64,000 bases of DNA from Gymnorhina tibicen (taxonomy: Eukaryota > Chordata > Aves > Passeriformes > Artamidae): contig VXAZ01006880.1 in NCBI GenBank assembly GCA_013399875.1, forward strand, positions 434,001 to 498,000, in the 5' to 3' direction. This document shows, piece after piece, positions 24,932-35,830 of this stretch; position 1 is the stretch's first letter, and every line of letters begins with the position of its first letter. The notes under the pieces are model-generated. The model searched no databases. It worked only from the letters and a program-made list of their open reading frames with translations, and was not told the origin of the DNA. A program made the translations under genes and the position numbers.

Positions 24932-27384
24932 AAATGCATCACCTCTGGAGCAGACCAGAGCTTTGGAAAGCAGCCAGATAAACTGACTGAGAACAAATAG
25001 AGAAATCCCTATTTCAAGTTTATAAACTTTAAAATCTGGATGGGGTAGATCTCCAGTGACTTGTTGCTGCTGTGCAGACCAGGCAAGACACCCTGGCAGG
25101 AAGAGGATGTCCTCTTTCTCTTTTCTTACCTTTCTCCTTTTCAAAACAGCAGCCATTCAGATAAGCACCTGAAGTGATGCTCCTGTCCTGATTTTTATTA
25201 TTAGATCTCCACTTTCAATTTCACTGCCCTGGTAGGCTCTTACTGGAAGATGCCTTGTGAGCAGTTGTGAAGAGAACTTTCTGCACAGGCTTCCTCCAGT
25301 ATCTAACCATGTTGATTAGAAGCAAACCTGTAGCAGAGAAAGTTACGTGCTTGTACCAGCCTTGCCCATCAGTCAGGGTTAACCTGTGCCAGTTCAAAGA
25401 TGCTGCCTGTGGATACCATCTAGCGCAATCTATAAAGGATTTTATTTTTCTGTCTCTGTTGCAATTGCAGTAAGAAATTTTAGTAGTACACCTAAGCAGT
25501 TCTAAATGGATTATATTATTTACCAAAAAGCAAGTATTTTGGCTGAATTTTTCTGTCTGAGCTATCTATCTCACCATGTTATTATTTTTAAGTTGTCCAG
25601 AAAAAAAATGTCCAGCCTTTTTCAGCAACAGGACTAGAAGGATAACATTGCTTTACATTAAAAGAAATGGGCAAACACATCTTGGCAACTGTCTTCTTAG
25701 GAGATAGTGTCCTGAAAGCTTGTTAGCCAGTTTTGGGATTTGGGGCAGGACAGCCTGTGCCTGAGAAAGTGTGCTCTGTCCTATATCCTCTGGAGAGGAA
25801 CCCATGGTTGCTGTCAGCCAGGATCTCAGCCTGCTCTGCTGCCAGAGCTGGCAGCCCAACTCTCTCTCTCTTTTGCCATGTTCCTACTGGGCAATCCAGG
25901 TAAAATTACCCAAGTTTTCCCCTGTGTTAGCTGCCTGACCCAAGTCCCAGTGACATGACATGGCATTTCAAAGGAAGCAGGAGTATGGGATGAGGAGGCT
26001 GCACTTCCCTGCAGACACATGTCCTGTAGAACTTGCTGGCAGCTAGTGCATTTGAACTCCACTGGCAGCTTGCTTTATTCCTTTTCCAGCTGATCAATAC
26101 GAAGGCCAACTACTGTTACTCCTGTAAGATGATGTGTTTGCCCAAGTAAAGGAGGTCTGTGAAGCAGGTTGGTAGGCAAAGCATTGCCATTGATCTCCAA
26201 GGGTGACAATATGAGATCATTTGAGGGTAACTTTGTTCTGTGTTTTGTTTCCAGAATTTCTTCTTGCAGTTAATTTTAATTTTGACTTATATATGAAACA
26301 TATGTAGAGAAGATAATTATTGAGACTGCAGGTAGTTTTGACCATGGTAGACCTACTCTGAGACTAATGAGGTTAGAGAGGAATGAAAGTTACTGAATCC
26401 CTTCATGTTTGTCATAGAAGCCATACTGTAAGGAGTGAGTGGAATAGGCAAGGAGAAAAAAATCTGATGATACAATTAAGGCAATTACACAAGTTGGTAT
26501 AGGGTTTTTTTTCTTCTCTCCTTCCCCCTCCCAAAAATCCTAATGGATGTTTGAAAAATATCTCCTGATTACCTTAATTGAAGCAATTCTTATATTTTAA
26601 CATCATAATCCTCTTTTTACATTTCCAAAGTGATGAGCCCTCTCAGTAGCTTCTAAGAAGCTCACACAAAGATACTCCTTTCACTTGTGACTCAGTTCTT
26701 AAAGAGAGAAGGGGACCCTGTTGGGAGGTTATGTCCTTTTGTCCAGAACATGGAGTCGCAATGTTATTACTCCTTTGTTCTTCTGAATAGACCCCAAACA
26801 GATGAGATTTTACCTCATGTACTCTGCACAGCTCAAGTGCATGTAGGTGAAGGAGGAAATTAGATCAAAGCTTCTATTCTGCTAAGTCTATGTTCTCTGT
26901 ATGTACAAGGCACAAAGACAGTCTCTGCCCTGAGCACTGGAAGCCACTCTGAAGAAAGGTCACACTCCTTTTGTCAGTGAATTTTTCCCTGAGTTCAAGT
27001 ATCTATTCAAAATTCACAAAACTGTAAGGCTACTGCTCTGTGCTCTTTGTGAGGTGACACAGGAAAGTAACTCCAACTGCACTGAGCGAAAATGGTGGTG
27101 CATGCTTTCTTAGGTGTCCACATAGAATATATTGTAACAGGGCCTGGAGCAGCAGTTTTGAGTTGACTTTAGAGTAAGTTTTGGATAAGAGGATTGTGTT
27201 AACAGACTTGACAGAAAAAAACCTTCTGGGGCTGAATTCCTGGGTTCTGAGATGACTTTTCTTGTAATAATGAGAGAAGTAAGATGTCCATTTTGGCTCT
27301 GTTGCACTGGAATTGATGCAGTCACGCTACTTTCTCCCTGACAGTTGCCCAGTTCTGACCAGTGAAATAGAGCAGCTACTCACA

Positions 27385-27475
27385 AACCTGGTCCCACTAC
27401 TTACCTGTGGGTAATGTGGACAGCAGCCTCTCTAAGTTTCAGTTCATTGTCACATCTCACCTCACCTTATATGAG
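27385..27475 (+). repeat. MIR-like core-SINE remnant
   Basis: CCTGGTCCCACTACTTACCTG, then TGTGGACAGCAGCCTCTCTAA, then TTTCAGTTCATTGTCACATC follows the MIR order 'CTGGCTCTGCCACTTACCAGCTGTGTGAC ... AACCTCTCTG ... CTCAGTTTCCTCATCTG'. It is degenerate, and its limits are approximate. Confidence 0.4.
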
Positions 27476-29559
27476 CATCTTTTGACAGAGAAGTCTGAGG
27501 TCACAGGGTCCAGAAGACATGTTGTTGCCTCTGCAAGCTCATGCTCTTTTTCCAGAGGACAATCTGAGACTGTCTGATTTGTAGGACATGTTGAAATGCC
27601 TGGGTGAGGAAAGGTGAACACGGTATATAGGCACTGGACGGAACTCACCTTTAGGGACTGGGATAAAGGGAAAAAGGTGGTTTTTTTGATGAGTGCTCAT
27701 CATGTTTTGTGCTGAGCAATTTGGGAATATTGGAGTCAATACAGGAACTTAGTTGTAGAAAGAGTATTAGTAAACTTTCTCTGGTAGATTCTCGTTTCCA
27801 CCGAGAAGAAGAATGTTTTGTAATTTACCCCCAGGATCTTCTGAATCATGAGACTGCCTTTCTCTTCAGGCTTCCTAGGTAACAGTGAAGACCTGTGGGA
27901 TTTTTGCTTTATTTCTGGGGCTACATCAGGGTTTGGAGCCTGCATTGCCCCTAAACCTTCGGGGATGGTCCTGGCTACTCATTATAAAATGCTAAATATG
28001 TGCTTGTATTTCCCTGGGATGTTTGTGGTGCCATCAAATGCAATTAATTACTGTATCTCAAGGAAGTGTTTTACTGTATGAATGGTGTGTGTTAAGGGGA
28101 GAAAAATATTTCTTGTTCATGTGCCAGTGGTATGTGTGTGGTCTTAGTATCAAGGTCTGAACTTTGAGAACACAGTGATTTTCTTTGCTATGTACATACA
28201 GGAATGTGCAGGTAATATTTAATTAATTGAAATACAAGGAACAAGCCAAAGTGGAAAAATGTGTGGAGAATATTGTATTTTGATGGCTTTCAAAAGATGT
28301 CCTATTTGAGGGGTGTGAATTTATGCATTTCGTTGCAGGCTCCTGTTTAGAATGAATATTCATCAGGATTAGCAGCATCTTCTGCATGAGAGGTATCAAG
28401 CCAGGCTGCCAGTGTAATGAATGCATTCCTTTTGTTCTCTGGTTTAAGACACATTCTGTCAACTCAATACACCTTTTAAAAACTTCCTATTTATTTATGC
28501 GATGCCAATTATCTGCTGAGGTCTGTAGACACAGGCTAGATAGAAAAAGATGGTCAGTCACTTCACTGTATTCAGGAATGTTTTGATCCTGTAAGCAGAA
28601 TGACTCCTAATTTGCCTCTGGCAGGATAAATTCCCCTCTGTCAATCTAGTGAAAAAGAGTTTCAGTTTGGCATTGACCCTGTGCATTCATTTCCACAAAT
28701 ATCAGGACAGAAACATATTTCTCAAAGTCCTTTGTTTAGAGACAAAGGCAATAAATTTAAATTATGTTTACTAGTCTTGCATATTCTGCTTTACATGGGG
28801 AGTGGAGAAATAAATGGTAAGAGGAAACTGTTTGTTTATTCATGTCAGTCATTCTGATGAAACCAGAAAATCAGTCATGATATTAAACTTCATGTCCCTG
28901 GACCTTTGTGACCCAGCATAGAATATACTCTGACAAGGAGGAAAATCAGTTTAACAAGCTTTACATTTAGGGGTAAGTTGAATCTGTAACTGCTATGTAG
29001 TTTTTGAACATGATTTGTTTTGTTCATTATTTTTGTTTGGTGTGTCATCAAAGTTTTGGCAATCTAAGGACATCATTAATCCAAAGTTTGTAGAGATAAT
29101 ATCTTGCATTAAACCAGCAAATACAGCTGGAAAAGTCAAAGATGCTTTCAAACACTCAGTCAGCATTTAATTATGACTTGTGTGCCCAAAAGCCTCTCTG
29201 CTTCTCCCAGCTCTACTGTTTGGTCTTATCTGAGATTGTCTGTCTGATCACAAACCCTGGTACTTACAGGCCACAGGAATCTTGCTGATTTCTGCTGGCT
29301 AAGATACAGGCCGTGCCTCTGCCCACTCTCATATTTTTTTTAGGAAAAAATGAACAAAATGGATTTTTCACCAAACAATTTTTTGTAGGTAGGGTAGGAA
29401 GCCTTGAAGCAGTGAAGGAATGGTACAGTTTTGTTGGGAAAATAGTCCTCCACCCTGCTGCTGCAACTGTTTAAAACTACTTTTTACCATGAGCCCATTT
29501 TTTAATATTAGTTTTTGAAACTTCCTGAGTAAAATCAAATTACTTTAATGAAGTTTCTT

Positions 29560-29690
29560 TTTACTATTTGTAGCCAAAGTGTTATTAATTGAGATAAGAA
29601 GTTTGGAAGTGGCCATTATCTGGTAATTGACCATGTCAGTTTGGTTAAGCCTCCACAGCTTTAGCTTATCTCGCCTCTGTATCCCCCAGT
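29560..29690. promoter_or_regulatory. candidate regulatory cluster (GATA and TAATTG motifs)
   Basis: Within about 110 bp there are three GATA-type sites (GAGATAAG near 29591, ATTATCTGG near 29615, GCTTATCTC near 29663). Two TAATTG-type homeodomain sites lie close by (ATTAATTGAG, GTAATTGAC). Such clusters are common in vertebrate enhancers but also occur by chance in AT-rich DNA. No conservation data are available here. Confidence 0.2.
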
Positions 29691-30694
29691 CTCAAGTCAT
29701 ACATTAATTCCTAGATGATATTTTTTTTCTCCAGAATCTTTTCTTCTTTGCTTCCCAGAATATTCTATAGGACTCTACATTTGGTGATGTTCTTCTGAGT
29801 AGGAACAGAAACTCAGAAGTACCCTGAAGCACTGGTATATTATGGATTATGTCAGATAACAGGGGCTTGCATTCTTCTGTGCTGTATCCCAGGAACTGTG
29901 AGTGCTGCATTCCCGGAGGATCCTCATCCTTTTTCCAGAGGATGACTCACTCAAGGAAGGGAAGAATGAGTTTCAGGGTGAAACTCTCCCCTTGAAGGCA
30001 CAATCCGGTGTGGACTCAGTTCTGAGGCCATGTGCAAGAGTACAGCCAAAGTCCAGTTACGTGTTTCAGCTACACTTTATCTGCAGCCAGGCAGCCCGTT
30101 GAGGACAAACAGTGCAGGCTTTATGAAAACAGGTTTTTCTTCCTACAATCTGCAGGTAACCTGGAGAGGCAAAAATGTATATTCAGCAGCAGCAGTATTG
30201 ATAAACTGTCTGGCAGGAGGACCAGAATGCTCTCCACCTCAAGAACCTGCAGGAAGCAGTGGCTCCTGCTTCTCTGACTGTAGTGATCCATGCAGGATTC
30301 CATATCCCTGTGGCAAACCAGATCCTTAGAAACCTAAAGACAACCCAACACCTGCCTTGAATGAGCTGGCCTTGCTCAAACCTGAAGTAAAAGAACATAT
30401 GGCTTACTCTTCTTTTGCTGGTATGAGCATTAAATATGTTCATAAATGCAACTAAGTATCCTGGTTGGTAAGCCATGACTTGAGTAATAATGCAGGAAGT
30501 TGTGCAATCACATTTAGATGCCCACATATTGTCAGTGGTTATGAAAGGCAAAAAGCCAAATGTCTTCAACCACTTAATACACGATTTCTGGTGTATTGTA
30601 CATAAAATTCTTGAGTGCTGCTGTGAAAGAGTGCTTTATCATCTTTATAACTCAGATGACAAATGGAGACACCCAGCTATTCAACGCTCACCTA

Positions 30695-30960
30695 TAGTCC
30701 AGTATATATATGGCCTCCTGGCTGCCAGGGCATTCAACTTGCCATCAACCAGGACCACCACATCCCTTTGAGTGGTGCTGCTCTTCTTCAGTGTCTTTTT
30801 CCCCAATCTGCCCATACATTCACGGTTGCCTCATCACAGGTGCAGAATTCAGCACTTGCCCTTGTTAAACTTCATCCAGTTGGTGATTGCCCAGAGTGAA
30901 AGAATTTTGCAGAGGGCAGCAAGACTAACAGCCCAACTAAGTGGGTTTCTTTTCATTCCT
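30695..30960 (-). mobile_element. CR1: CR1 LINE internal fragment (reverse transcriptase C-terminal region)
   Basis: The reverse complement gives, in order, TGGATGAAGTTTAACAAGGG, CAAGTGCTGAATTCTGCACC, then GTCCTGGTTGATGGCAAGTT and GCCCTGGCAGCCAGGAGG. This is the classic CR1 ORF2 stretch encoding 'KFNKGKC..LHL', '..VLVD.KL..' and '..CALAAKKAN'. Small deletions have joined neighbouring parts, so it is a dead fragment. The plus-strand open frame over this interval (30490-30771) is antisense to the LINE and should not be called as a gene. Confidence 0.9.
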
Positions 30961-31509
30961 CAAAAATAGGCATGTCACCCAATGACCACCTTCCATTAGT
31001 AAACTTGTCCTTAGAGCTAGCACTATATACAAACAAAAACCTCCCATGTCCCAGTGTTGTTCTCAGTTACGTTAAGGTTTCTGCATCTGCCCTAGAATAT
31101 GTTTTTCTTTCTGTTGCCTGATGGGGAAATGTTATGCTTTCGTACTTTTTTTATTGCCTGCTCACTTTGGTGCTAAATATTGGGTAGGTAATATTTGAGT
31201 TGGATAAACTACCATCCAAAATTCACTTACAGCTGAATTTTATAGCTCATGCACCTGAAGTAAATCTCCTGTGACACCTCTGGTTCTAGAGTTTTGGTCT
31301 GAATCAAAACCATGAAGACATTTAAAAGAAACTGTGGTTGTGGGAAGGAGAGGAGAAGCCTATCCAAACATTTTGGAAATGTACAGTTTGTTTTTTCCTT
31401 GAAAACTTTAAAAACCTCATGTGGTTTCTGTGTTTTTTCCCAGACAGCCTTGACTTTTCCACATTAATCATTTTACTCATCAATTTGTTTTCCTTTGTCT
31501 TCCCCTCAG

Positions 31510-31615
31510 CAAAAGCTTCATGAAACCTTTGCTGTTTATAGTTTCAGTATTCATTACAAGGTGAGGAAAATTGCTCCGTTTAGATCAGAAAGCAACCCAA
31601 GTTCTGGATACACAG
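31510..31615 (+). CDS. candidate internal coding exon, unknown gene
   Basis: A strong acceptor (TTTTCCTTTGTCTTCCCCTCAG) ends at 31509, and a good donor (ACACAG|GTATGAGT) lies at 31615/31616. The frame is open for 35 codons plus one base (phase 0 in, 1 out). The peptide starts QKLHETFAVYSFSIHYKVRK and ends in a serine/proline stretch (SESNPSSGYT). An internal alternative donor (TACAAG|GTGAGG) would give a 17-codon exon of phase 0-0. The incoming phase fits the exon at 23359-23501. No family is recognised. Confidence 0.3.
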
Positions 31616-32717
31616 GTATGAGTCAGGGCTTCAGGTTTCCAAGCCAGAGCTGTGGAGCCTGTTCTTCACATGGGGCTCCTAAATTGATGTTTAAATTAGT
31701 GTTAAACCCATAAAATGGCTGTGCTTGTGCTTGAATATCTGTAGTCTTAGTGTGGAATTTAAACAAATTTTCATGCAGTTAATCAAAGTTCTACAGGCAG
31801 GGTACGTACCTCCTGTGCATAGCACTGTATAGGTGCTTGGGAAGAGAACAAGAGCATTTTCAGTTCAATACCAGTATTTCCTGAAGGCTTATGTATTTCA
31901 ACTGGAAGCTTCTCAATAGATGCAATTTTAATTCACATAATTCTTTTAACTCGGTCCTCCAAAACTCGGCTCTGCCAAAATTCAGTTCATTGGACATTCA
32001 GTTCACTGGTGTTACAGCAGTAAAAGTTGTAAGAAACTCAAATTTGAAAGAGCCCAGCAAGTCTGCACTGGAACTTTAACTTTTCTTAATGCTCTAGGGA
32101 GAGGTTAATTCTGCTCAATCACCTTTTATTCACCTGCAGCATAAAAGGAACTGCAGACACTTTAATATCTGAATTGAAAGGTTGTTGAGTCACCATTATA
32201 TCTCTGTAGTCTTTGTTCGCTTGCTATTTTGCAGCTGCTTTCACCATTATTCACTGAGTTGCCACAGAAATCCCTGATAGTGGTACTAAGAGATTTTTAT
32301 TTCCCTAGCAGTGGGAAATAAAGTGCTAATCCAAATCATTACTGCTAGCACCAGGGGGCTTTGCATTTAAAGTGCAGGTTGTACAGTAGAATTTGTAGCA
32401 GCAAGTGACTGTCTCCAGGCGTTTGGGAGCGTATACTGGGTTATGTGTGTGAAGGTCTCTACGATTTTGAATTAGACTTTATAGGACTTGCATGAAATAT
32501 GCCTTGTCTGGGACTTGACCCCTTGCCTACTACCCTATTATAAGTCATTAATAACTTGGTAAGTATTTTGTCATAGCTTTACATTTCTGCTATATGAGCT
32601 GAACTGGATTTCTTCTTATGCGCAAGCTGTAATTTGTGAGTAGTGCCAGATTAAGTGGCACTGTCCTGCTCATCTCTCAGAGGATGTCATGGAAGAGTAC
32701 TATATATCTCTATGCAA

Positions 32718-32824
32718 GATATGATATGATATGATATGATATGATATGATATGATATATGATATGATATGATATGATATGATATGATATGATATGATATG
32801 ATATGATATGATATTATATTATAT
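32718..32824 (+). repeat. (GATAT)n pentanucleotide microsatellite
   Basis: About 97 bp of near-perfect GATAT units (around 19 copies). There is one interruption by a two-base insertion near 32757. It then degrades into two TATAT-type units up to 32824. On the minus strand the array is open and would encode repeats of Ile, Ser, Tyr and His, which explains the open frame at 32710-33039; that frame is not evidence of a gene. The purity suggests a recent, length-variable locus. Confidence 0.95.
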
Positions 32825-35367
32825 TTTGTGGAAAGGTAGATAAGAAAGGCAATTACTTCATGGATCCTGAAGTACCTTCTACAGTTTGAAATGGTACACA
32901 GCCTGGAGTACCAAGGAAAGCCAGAATAGGTGTTTGTTGCCTTTACCATACTACATCTGAGTAGAAACCCCAGGGTCATAGGTTTTGGGTCATGAATGGC
33001 TTTACCGTGTGGACCACTGGGTTTCCAGTACAGAGGCATGGGCTCAGCTCTTCCTATATAATCACATACAGTGCACCAAGGCCCCTATAAGTTGCCATAC
33101 CATAAAGAAATTAGTAAAATAAAATAGTCTGAGGTGACTTTCCCAGTCTGACTGAAATAGTGAGGAAAAGTTGATGCTTTATTCTATTCTTCTTGCCAGT
33201 GTGTATGAAGAGAGGAGCAAACCAGAGCAGCTGTGTGCTACACCAGGTCCCCCAATTATCCATATGGCTGCAGGGAACCATAGCAGCAGTGTTACACAGT
33301 AAATTCAGAAGATACTTTAAGCCATTTTTTCTTGTTCAGATAAGTAATATTTGATAAAAAGACACCATTCTGATCTGGGAGTTTGATAATTGGTGTATTT
33401 CATCATCACATTTAATTTCATAGTCAGTTTGTGCAACTGTGAGAGTTCAAAACATGTTGTGTCAAGTCAGACAGGCCTTCTATGACCTGCTTTCTGACAA
33501 AGCAGTCAGTAGCTTATACAGGAACTGGCCTGTGCTTTTCAAAACCAAAGGAGCAAATCAGTACATGCTTTAAACCTAGAGACTCCAGACTAGTTCTACC
33601 AGTGTCCCACTAATTGGGCCCTGATGTGTTAGGAATTTGGGTTCCCTTATGCTACACAGAACATTTGATCAGGTATTAAGCAAATTTGCACCTGGTGTCT
33701 AAAAGCAATTGATGATGAACAGGATTACTCTTTTTTTTGCTCAAAAGGGAAGGAAAATTATTTTTAGAATGGTTTGTGGGTTTGGAGGAGAGGTAGAAGA
33801 AAAATATTTTGTGTATTTTCCTCTCCATTCAAATAAGTCCAGCGATGTGATTCTTGCAATGGTGCTTGCAACTGAAGCTCGAGTGCCTCTGCGAAGAGAC
33901 TTCACAGAGCAAAATCAAAGCAATGAAATGGATTGCACAACTGGATCTCACTTGTGCTCTCCTCTGAGCTCAGAATTAAAATGAACTACAAACAAATGTT
34001 AACAGTGTTTCCCCTATCCATTTCTCTTGTGAGAAAGTGAAAGAAGAAAGACACACAGCATAATAATGAAAAGAAAGCCATGTTTTTAGAATTTTATCTG
34101 TCATAGCCAGCAGTCTGGCAAATAGTCTCAGAGAAGGGGGTTGATTTCTAAGAACCCGACCGGTTCTTTGCTTGTCCACAGGCTTTGTGTCTTACTCTGT
34201 ATATCAGGTCTTTTGCAAGCCTTTCCTTCCTATAAGGGTGAAAAATAGTAGGGTGAGTGAATATACACAGCCAGATTTCTGTCCTTGCTGTGATGGATGG
34301 TGAGGAATTAGCAGCAAGAGGAGAAATTAATCTGCATTGTCACAGTTCATGTAAATGCCTAAAAAACAATAATAAAATTATCTGTAAGCAAAGGTGTCTT
34401 AATGTAATCTCTTTCACACTGCTGCCCACAAGGTTTCAGCTGGAAAAGGTGGTCTGAGCTTGAAGTGGTCTGAGCTGTGCTGAGCTATGCTGTACGTGTT
34501 CAGTTTCTTAGTTATGCAAAGCATGTTAAATTGCATGTCTGCTTTGGTTTATGTGCCATAATTCCTTTCCAGATTGTCCAAGTACTTAGCAATCAATGCC
34601 TGCTTAGTGCAGTTCTGTCACTCTGTTTTCTGGGTGAAAACACTGGAGAGCAGGGGAAAAGGTGTTTTTCATGTGTGCCCACTGCAAGAATTCCAGTCTA
34701 CACAAATCTTGTGTGATTGCTGCAGTTACCATCACCTGATACAAGTAATCTTCATTCCTTCTGTAATGTGTATGGCTTTGGAGAACACAGATTCTCTTCT
34801 GATACTTGCTTTAGACCTCTCATTTTGTTGACTTGACTGGAGTTCATTCTTATTGCAATGGACTGTGAGAAGAAAGAATCTGTCCCTATGTGTTTTGCAG
34901 CATTTGCAGTTTAATTTAAACCTGCTATGAAAAAGAAATGGGATCTCTGAAAAGCTTGGTATCATAAGGCTTCTGGTATTTACACACCATCTGCTTCAAT
35001 ACACAATGGATAGCTGATCAGCTCCTTTCTGTAGAAGCAGGTAACATGGTGTTCCTGTGAATGGATAATATTGGCCCCAGTCCTCTACTAGTGTAAGAGG
35101 AAAGAAAACAGGTCTTAGAGAGGGTGTACATGTATATTCATTCTTCCTAAATCACTGTGATCACATATTGTTGTGCAACCTAAATATAGTAATAAAAGCA
35201 TTTGGCCTATTATCTCCTTCATGACCCAGTCATCTGTAAGAATGATGCCCTCAGCCGTCAGACTGTAAGATCTTGTCTCCCCTAATGATAGCAGGGAGAC
35301 TATCCTTTTGCTAAGTGCTTGGTTCAGAAAGAATAGTTTTCTAAAGTGCTGAATCTAACAGCCTTAA

Positions 35368-35425
35368 CTTTTTCTCTCTCTCTCTCTCTTCTCTCTCATC
35401 TTTTTTTTTTTCTTTCTCCCTGCAG
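35368..35425 (+). repeat. (CT)n/T polypyrimidine tract ending in CAG
   Basis: Nearly 55 bp of uninterrupted pyrimidine (CTCTCTCT..., then T11, then CTTTCTCCC), ending TGCAG at 35425. This has the form of a very strong splice acceptor. The following sequence is open for 18 codons in phase 1 and then meets TGA. It may be a real acceptor or only a (CT)n microsatellite that happens to end in CAG. Confidence 0.6.
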
Positions 35426-35762
35426 AGCCAAAATGCAGGCAAGAATACTTTCTTCCCCTGATCTTCTATTCTGGCTTTCTTTGATATCTGAAATTCAGTT
35501 TTGAGAGGAGAAGCTCTTAGAAACTTTTATGGGCCAGTAGGGACTGGTCACAGCATTAATGTTGTAAAACCTTCTAATCCAATTTGTGCCCAAAGGTGCA
35601 TGTTGTTAAAATGCCCAAACACATCTAAAAGCAGGCTGAAATGGTTTCTTCTTAGCATGTGTTATGCATCCACAGGTCCCATTAGCTTTGTCTGGCTCTG
35701 TACTTTGACTTTTGGTTATTTGGGAACCAGTTTTTACACTACATTCTTTTATGCCTGTCAAG

Positions 35763-35830
35763 CACATTTAGACTGGAGTGGGAAAGAAAGCTTCTCATCC
35801 TCAGATGAGATAAGTTCTCGACCAAAAGAG
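35763..35830 (+). CDS. tentative internal coding exon, unknown gene
   Basis: The acceptor (TTCTTTTATGCCTGTCAAG) ends at 35762 and a donor (AAAGAG|GTGAGA) lies at 35830/35831. Two bases plus 22 codons are open (phase 1 in, 0 out). The peptide begins HLDWSGKESFSSSDEIS, an acidic serine-rich stretch typical of disordered linkers. Its phase fits the exon at 31510-31615. The frame lies in a larger 125-codon open stretch, so openness alone carries little weight. Confidence 0.2.

Larger units (their letters stand above)
21791..30694. other. unique non-coding sequence, one candidate exon
   Basis: Apart from the candidate exon at 23359-23501 and two MIR-like remnants (23100 and 27385), nothing can be assigned. 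Short simple repeats are present (TTTTA at 24020, CAA at 24918). The segment 26450-26600 and the segment 29560-29690 are rich in TAATT and GATA motifs and could be regulatory. Confidence 0.5.

Noticed and set aside
30490..30771. 93-codon plus-strand frame
   Set aside because: Its second part overlaps an inverted CR1 fragment and nothing in the rest looks like a protein family.
32710..33039. 109-codon minus-strand frame with Ile-Ser-Tyr-His repeats
   Set aside because: The repeats are a translation of the GATAT microsatellite.
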